DNA from: Clostridiales bacterium
Lineage (GTDB): Bacteria; Bacillota; Clostridia; TANB77; CAG-508
Assembly: GCA_019419955.1 (NCBI GenBank)
Contig: JAHZIB010000032.1
Coordinates: 1-8,829 of the forward strand
Length of the DNA stretch: 8,829 bases
Reading direction: 5' to 3'
The notes under the pieces were generated by a model. That model was not told the DNA's origin, did no database searches, and saw nothing but the letters and a program-made list of their open reading frames with translations. Made by a program: the position numbers and the translations under genes. This document shows, in pieces, positions 7,095 through 8,829 of this stretch (position 1 is the first letter of the stretch; each line of letters begins with the position of its first letter).

Positions 7095-7123
7095 ATTTTA
7101 CACTATAACATTTTTTTTGACAA
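7095..7123 (-). promoter_or_regulatory. SigA-type promoter of the surface-protein gene
   Basis: Minus strand TTGTCA (7118-7123), a 17-bp spacer and TAAAAT (7095-7100): five of six matches in each hexamer with optimal spacing. The predicted start near 7088 gives a leader of about 34 nt to the ATG at 7054, with the AGGAGG well placed inside it. Nothing else is visible between here and the gene at 7219. Confidence 0.7.
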
Positions 7124-7218
7124 GTACTTCTTAAAATTTTTTCTTAAAAATGTAGAATTATACTTATAAACATTATTGTATTTAATTTTTCATAATTGCA
7201 CTTAGTTTGCAGACTTTT

Positions 7219-7503
7219 TCACCTACTATTCTGCACTATGTCTACAATATCTGCTATATATTCACCTATTACAGGAATGTTCCAAGTAACAATTTTCTGA
7301 AGCACGATTAAAATAATTGCTGTAATAATTGTAACACCAATTCCTATTCCAATACCTTTTACTATTCCTGACCAAATGTTTCTCCAAAAAAGCTCTTTTC
7401 TATTTCCTAGAAGCTCTACTAAGTCTAAAAACTTCGTTTTGGTCATAGCATAGTTTAAATCATCTAACTTTCTATTTAATTCCTCATAAATCTTTTTCCT
7501 CAT
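7219..7503 (-). CDS. DUF5665-like small membrane protein
   Basis: A 94-residue protein with a cytoplasmic helical start (MRKKIYEELNRKLDDLNYAM), a conserved-looking FLDLVELLGNRKELFWRNIW segment (25-44), one glycine-rich membrane span (about 45-68, GIVKGIGIGIGVTIITAII) and a short tail with a NIPVIGEYIADIVDIV amphipathic segment. This pattern matches my recollection of the Firmicutes DUF5665 family, whose function is unknown; the match is recall, not a search. The frame extends to a GTG at 7560, but neither start has a strong ribosome binding site; the ATG at 7503, behind a weak GTGTGG, fits the family start better. A TTGAGT-N17-TATTAT promoter at 7609-7637 would give a leader of about 100 nt. 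Confidence 0.82.
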   Translation of the reverse strand: MRKKIYEELNRKLDDLNYAMTKTKFLDLVELLGNRKELFWRNIWSGIVKGIGIGIGVTIITAIILIVLQKIVTWNIPVIGEYIADIVDIVQNSR

Positions 7504-7608
7504 AAACTTTACCACACTATACTTTTTCTTATTGTTTCCTGTTTTGTTAAAACTATACACAAACTTTTGAAAAAATATTGAATTTGCTAAATATAAATTT
7601 GTTAAAAA

Positions 7609-7637
7609 ATAATAACTTTCTTTGCGAGTATACTCAA
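7609..7637 (-). promoter_or_regulatory. Putative promoter of the DUF5665-like gene
   Basis: Minus strand TTGAGT (7632-7637), 17-bp spacer, TATTAT (7609-7614). The -35 matches four of six and the -10 five of six. The -35 overlaps the palindrome GAGTATACTC (7626-7635), and the -10 abuts one arm of a larger inverted repeat, which would suit repressor control. Confidence 0.45.
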
Positions 7638-7649
7638 TCTAAGAAAGTT
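7614..7649. repeat. Nested inverted repeat: 9-bp arms around a 10-bp palindrome
   Basis: AACTTTCTT (7614-7622) and AAGAAAGTT (7641-7649) flank the perfect palindrome GAGTATACTC (7626-7635). On the minus strand the outer stem is followed by ATTATTTTTT, so it could also act as a weak terminator with an 18-nt loop. The rest of the gap 7504-7741 contains no gene I can support. Confidence 0.6.
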
Positions 7650-7741
7650 TAACCTTGTTGTATAGAAGAAAACGTTAAAAGAACTAATATATAAACTGAA
7701 CTGAAAAGTCGATCTTTTTCCTATACAATAAAAAAATACAC

Positions 7742-7770
7742 AAAAAAAGAATAGCTATCATTGCTATCCT
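7742..7770 (-). terminator. Intrinsic terminator of rpmE
   Basis: On the minus strand AGGATAGC and GCTATTCT form an 8-bp stem (one G-U pair) around a 7-nt loop, followed directly by a run of T residues (7742-7748). It starts 11 bp after the rpmE stop, in the expected place. Confidence 0.8.
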
Positions 7771-7781
7771 GTTTTTGTAAA

Positions 7782-7982
7782 TTAGTTAAGTCCATATTTT
7801 TTCTTAAATCTATCAGCCCTACCACCTGTTGTTTCTCTCTTAAGATTTCCTGTCCAATATGGATGACATTTTGAACAAACATCAACTTTCATTTCTGGTT
7901 TTGTTGAATTTGTTTTCATAACATTTCCACAAGCACATGTAATTGTAGCTTCTGTATAGTTTGGATGTAAACCTTCTTTCAT
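7782..7982 (-). CDS. rpmE: 50S ribosomal protein L31, zinc-binding type
   Basis: The 66-residue protein has the family hallmarks: MKEGLHPNY at the N-terminus, a zinc ribbon of Cys16-x-Cys18 and Cys36-x2-Cys39 (CACG and CSKC), the HPYWTG motif at 40-45 and a basic RADRFKKKYG end. L31 sits on the central protuberance of the large subunit and contributes to the bridge to the small subunit. All four zinc ligands are present, so this is the C+ paralogue, which in Bacillus is swapped for a zinc-free copy under zinc limitation; no such paralogue is in this window. An AAAGGAGAGG site precedes the ATG. It has its own promoter (8028-8056) and terminator (7742-7770) and looks monocistronic. No obvious Zur palindrome was seen. 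Confidence 0.97.
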   Translation of the reverse strand: MKEGLHPNYTEATITCACGNVMKTNSTKPEMKVDVCSKCHPYWTGNLKRETTGGRADRFKKKYGLN

Positions 7983-8027
7983 TTTGTATTCACCTCTCCT
8001 TTATCTTTTTAAAAAACGCTATTATTT

Positions 8028-8056
8028 ATAATAACATATATTATAAGTTTTTTCAA
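8028..8056 (-). promoter_or_regulatory. Promoter of rpmE with extended -10
   Basis: Minus strand TTGAAA (8051-8056), 17-bp spacer, TATTAT (8028-8033) preceded by TGT (extended -10). The expected start near 8021 leaves a leader of about 38 nt, too short for a large autoregulatory L31 leader structure. Confidence 0.7.
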
Positions 8057-8152
8057 GCATTTTATATTGTTTTATATAAATTTTGTTATTCCTAATAAAC
8101 TTATAGGACTTTAAATCCCAATTATATTATTAAAAAATAACTTTATATGCAT

Positions 8153-8314
8153 TTATTCAAGTCCTTGCTCTAATCTTTGCTCTTGTATATATTCAGCTGA
8201 GCTTTGTAATTCTTGCTCTAATGATGCCTTATGTACAAGTTTATTTACTATATTGAACAAGCAAGCAACTATTAAAATTACAAATAATAATTTTTTCCAA
8301 ATTTTAGCCACCAT
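8153..8314 (-). CDS. 53-residue single-span membrane or lipoprotein-like small protein
   Basis: The ATG at 8314 has AAAAGGAG 8 nt upstream; an ORF 26 codons longer exists, but it runs back through the promoter, so it is not the start. The protein begins MVAKIWKK, continues with one hydrophobic stretch (9-21, LLFVILIVACLFN) and ends in a charged, Gln/Glu-rich helix (HKASLEQELQSSAEYIQEQ). The LIVAC segment fits a lipobox with Cys18, which would make it a 36-residue lipoprotein, but Leu and not Ser/Gly follows the Cys, so a simple membrane anchor is equally possible. I recognise no family. The perfect consensus promoter implies strong expression. The 170 bp between this gene and rpmE hold only the rpmE promoter and no clear terminator. 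Confidence 0.72.
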   Translation of the reverse strand: MVAKIWKKLLFVILIVACLFNIVNKLVHKASLEQELQSSAEYIQEQRLEQGLE

Positions 8315-8339
8315 TTGTTCTTCTCCTTTTACAAATACA

Positions 8340-8368
8340 ATTATACTTTTTTTATCCACGATTGTCAA
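8340..8368 (-). promoter_or_regulatory. Perfect consensus SigA promoter
   Basis: Minus strand TTGACA (8363-8368), 17-bp spacer, TATAAT (8340-8345): a full match in both hexamers. The start near 8333 leaves a leader of about 19 nt with the ribosome binding site inside it. It drives the 53-residue gene. Confidence 0.88.
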
Positions 8369-8413
8369 CACTTTTTTATAGCTACCTTTCAAACGTATTT
8401 TTTGGTTTCAACT

Positions 8414-8437
8414 ATTATACGTCAATTAGTATACTCA
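8414..8437 (-). promoter_or_regulatory. Possible distal -10 and AGTATACT palindrome
   Basis: A second TATAAT (8414-8419, minus strand) lies 8 bp below the 10-mer TGAGTATACT (8428-8437), without a good -35. The same 10-mer in the same orientation occurs at 7627-7636 in the DUF5665-like promoter. It may be a second, regulated promoter or operator for the 53-residue gene. Confidence 0.3.
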
Positions 8438-8464
8438 TTAACCAATATACAACATAAAATAAAT

Positions 8465-8500
8465 AACTTGCAGTAGAAAGAATTTCTTCCACTACAAGTT
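8465..8500 (-). terminator. Long hairpin, probable terminator of a transcript entering from the right
   Basis: The minus-strand arms (8500-8486 and 8479-8465) pair over about 15 positions including three G-U pairs, with a short AT loop, and the stem is followed by ATTTATTTTATG. It would end transcription coming from the right edge before the 53-residue gene's promoter. Confidence 0.55.
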
Positions 8501-8522
8501 TGTTCTTGATCTATACAAACTT
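8496..8522. repeat. 8-bp inverted repeat overlapping the terminator arm
   Basis: AAGTTTGT (8496-8503) and ACAAACTT (8515-8522) are perfect arms around an 11-nt loop. Five bases (8496-8500) are shared with the terminator hairpin at 8465-8500, so the two stems cannot form together in one RNA. Confidence 0.5.
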
Positions 8523-8592
8523 CTTATTGACCGCTTACCTTTCTACAGCCTTTTTAAGAGGTTTTCTATACGTTTTTTATTGACCGTTTACC
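8511..8592. repeat. Two direct repeats at 55-bp spacing
   Basis: CTATAC, 5-7 variable T-rich bases, then TTATTGACCGYTTACC occurs at 8511-8539 and 8566-8592. The 16-base core has one mismatch (8524-8539 and 8577-8592). The intervening sequence is not repeated. I see no gene over them. Confidence 0.65.
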
Positions 8593-8652
8593 ATGTTAAA
8601 TTCTATCTTGTTCTAGTTCACTTTATAAAATATGGTAATCCTTGAATTTATG

Positions 8653-8829
8653 TTAATCAGGTTTATTTTCCGTTCTGACACCTTCTGTGGAAAAATGTGT
8701 ATAAAACTTCATCTCATACCTCAGTTTGCCCGTCCTAGGTGCCTTCTCGTGCGAATTAGAGGGGTAATTTTTACAGAGAATGTAAATATTTTTGTGTAAA
8801 TCGATTTTACCTTTTATGAAATTATATAT
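8653..8829 (-). CDS. Possible C-terminal end of a gene entering from the right edge
   Basis: An open frame of 58 codons runs from the window edge to a TAA at 8655-8653. It includes a more GC-rich patch (about 8718-8765) and a basic segment HEKAPRTGKLRYEMKFYTHF. I recognise no family, there is no start in view except an internal ATG at 8712 without a ribosome binding site, and an open stretch of this length can occur by chance. The same DNA carries DnaA-box-like nonamers on the same strand. Confidence 0.25.
   Translation of the reverse strand: MYNFIKGKIDLHKNIYILCKNYPSNSHEKAPRTGKLRYEMKFYTHFSTEGVRTENKPD
8686..8704 (-). other. Pair of DnaA-box-like nonamers
   Basis: Minus strand TTATACACA (8696-8704) and TTTTCCACA (8686-8694), one base apart, both fit the TTWTNCACA DnaA box. 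Two adjacent, same-orientation boxes resemble part of a replication origin or a DnaA-regulated promoter, but no dnaA, dnaN or AT-rich unwinding array accompanies them in the window. Confidence 0.3.

Noticed and set aside
7504..7560. GTG start at 7560 for the DUF5665-like gene
   Set aside because: No ribosome binding site precedes it, and the extra 19 residues do not fit what I recall of the family.
8740..8775. T-box-like GAATTAGAGGGGTA on the plus strand
   Set aside because: It lacks the TGGTACCGCG core, a specifier stem and any downstream plus-strand gene.

Overview
The window is AT-rich DNA whose recognisable genes all lie on the minus strand. Housekeeping genes typical of low-GC Firmicutes (NAD-dependent DNA ligase, PgsA, a DUF5665-type membrane protein, zinc-type L31), SigA-like promoters, AGGAGG ribosome binding sites and a large pilin-leader surface protein point to a Clostridia-like, possibly gut, bacterium. 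The taxon is inferred from style and gene families, not from a marker.

Reading in the direction of transcription (right to left): the right edge (8829-8393) holds a short open frame entering from outside (8829-8653), a pair of DnaA-box-like nonamers, two 55-bp-spaced direct repeats, and two overlapping hairpins of which the second looks like a terminator. Then come a 53-residue single-span membrane or lipoprotein-like gene (8314-8153) behind a perfect TTGACA-N17-TATAAT promoter; rpmE (7982-7782) with its own promoter and terminator; and a DUF5665-like membrane protein (7503-7219) with a palindrome-bearing promoter region.

The centre is a very large surface protein gene (6926-3570, 1118 codons): a type IV-pilin-like N-terminal helix, a TNSVD-repeat stalk, beta-sandwich and fibronectin-like modules, and an FGE/C-type-lectin-like domain, followed by a second round of the same modules ending in a damaged C-terminal domain. 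Its strong promoter, AGGAGG site and ATG lie upstream (7123-7052) and are separated from the big frame by an (AG)11 dinucleotide tract. At 11 units the upstream ATG is out of frame; at 10 or 13 units it would be in frame with all 1118 codons. This is a textbook arrangement for phase variation by slipped-strand mispairing, and is the most notable feature here. At the other end the frame stops early, and the family-typical C-terminal tail sits one frame away (3606-3493), so the last module is broken.

Further left are pgsA (3333-2734), ligA (2527-533) and a small conserved-looking gene (503-258) 29 bp behind ligA, probably co-transcribed with it. The left edge (257-1) carries a likely promoter for a gene outside the window. 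Apart from likely ligA coupling, the genes look independently transcribed. No RNA gene, CRISPR array, transposase or reverse transcriptase was recognised.
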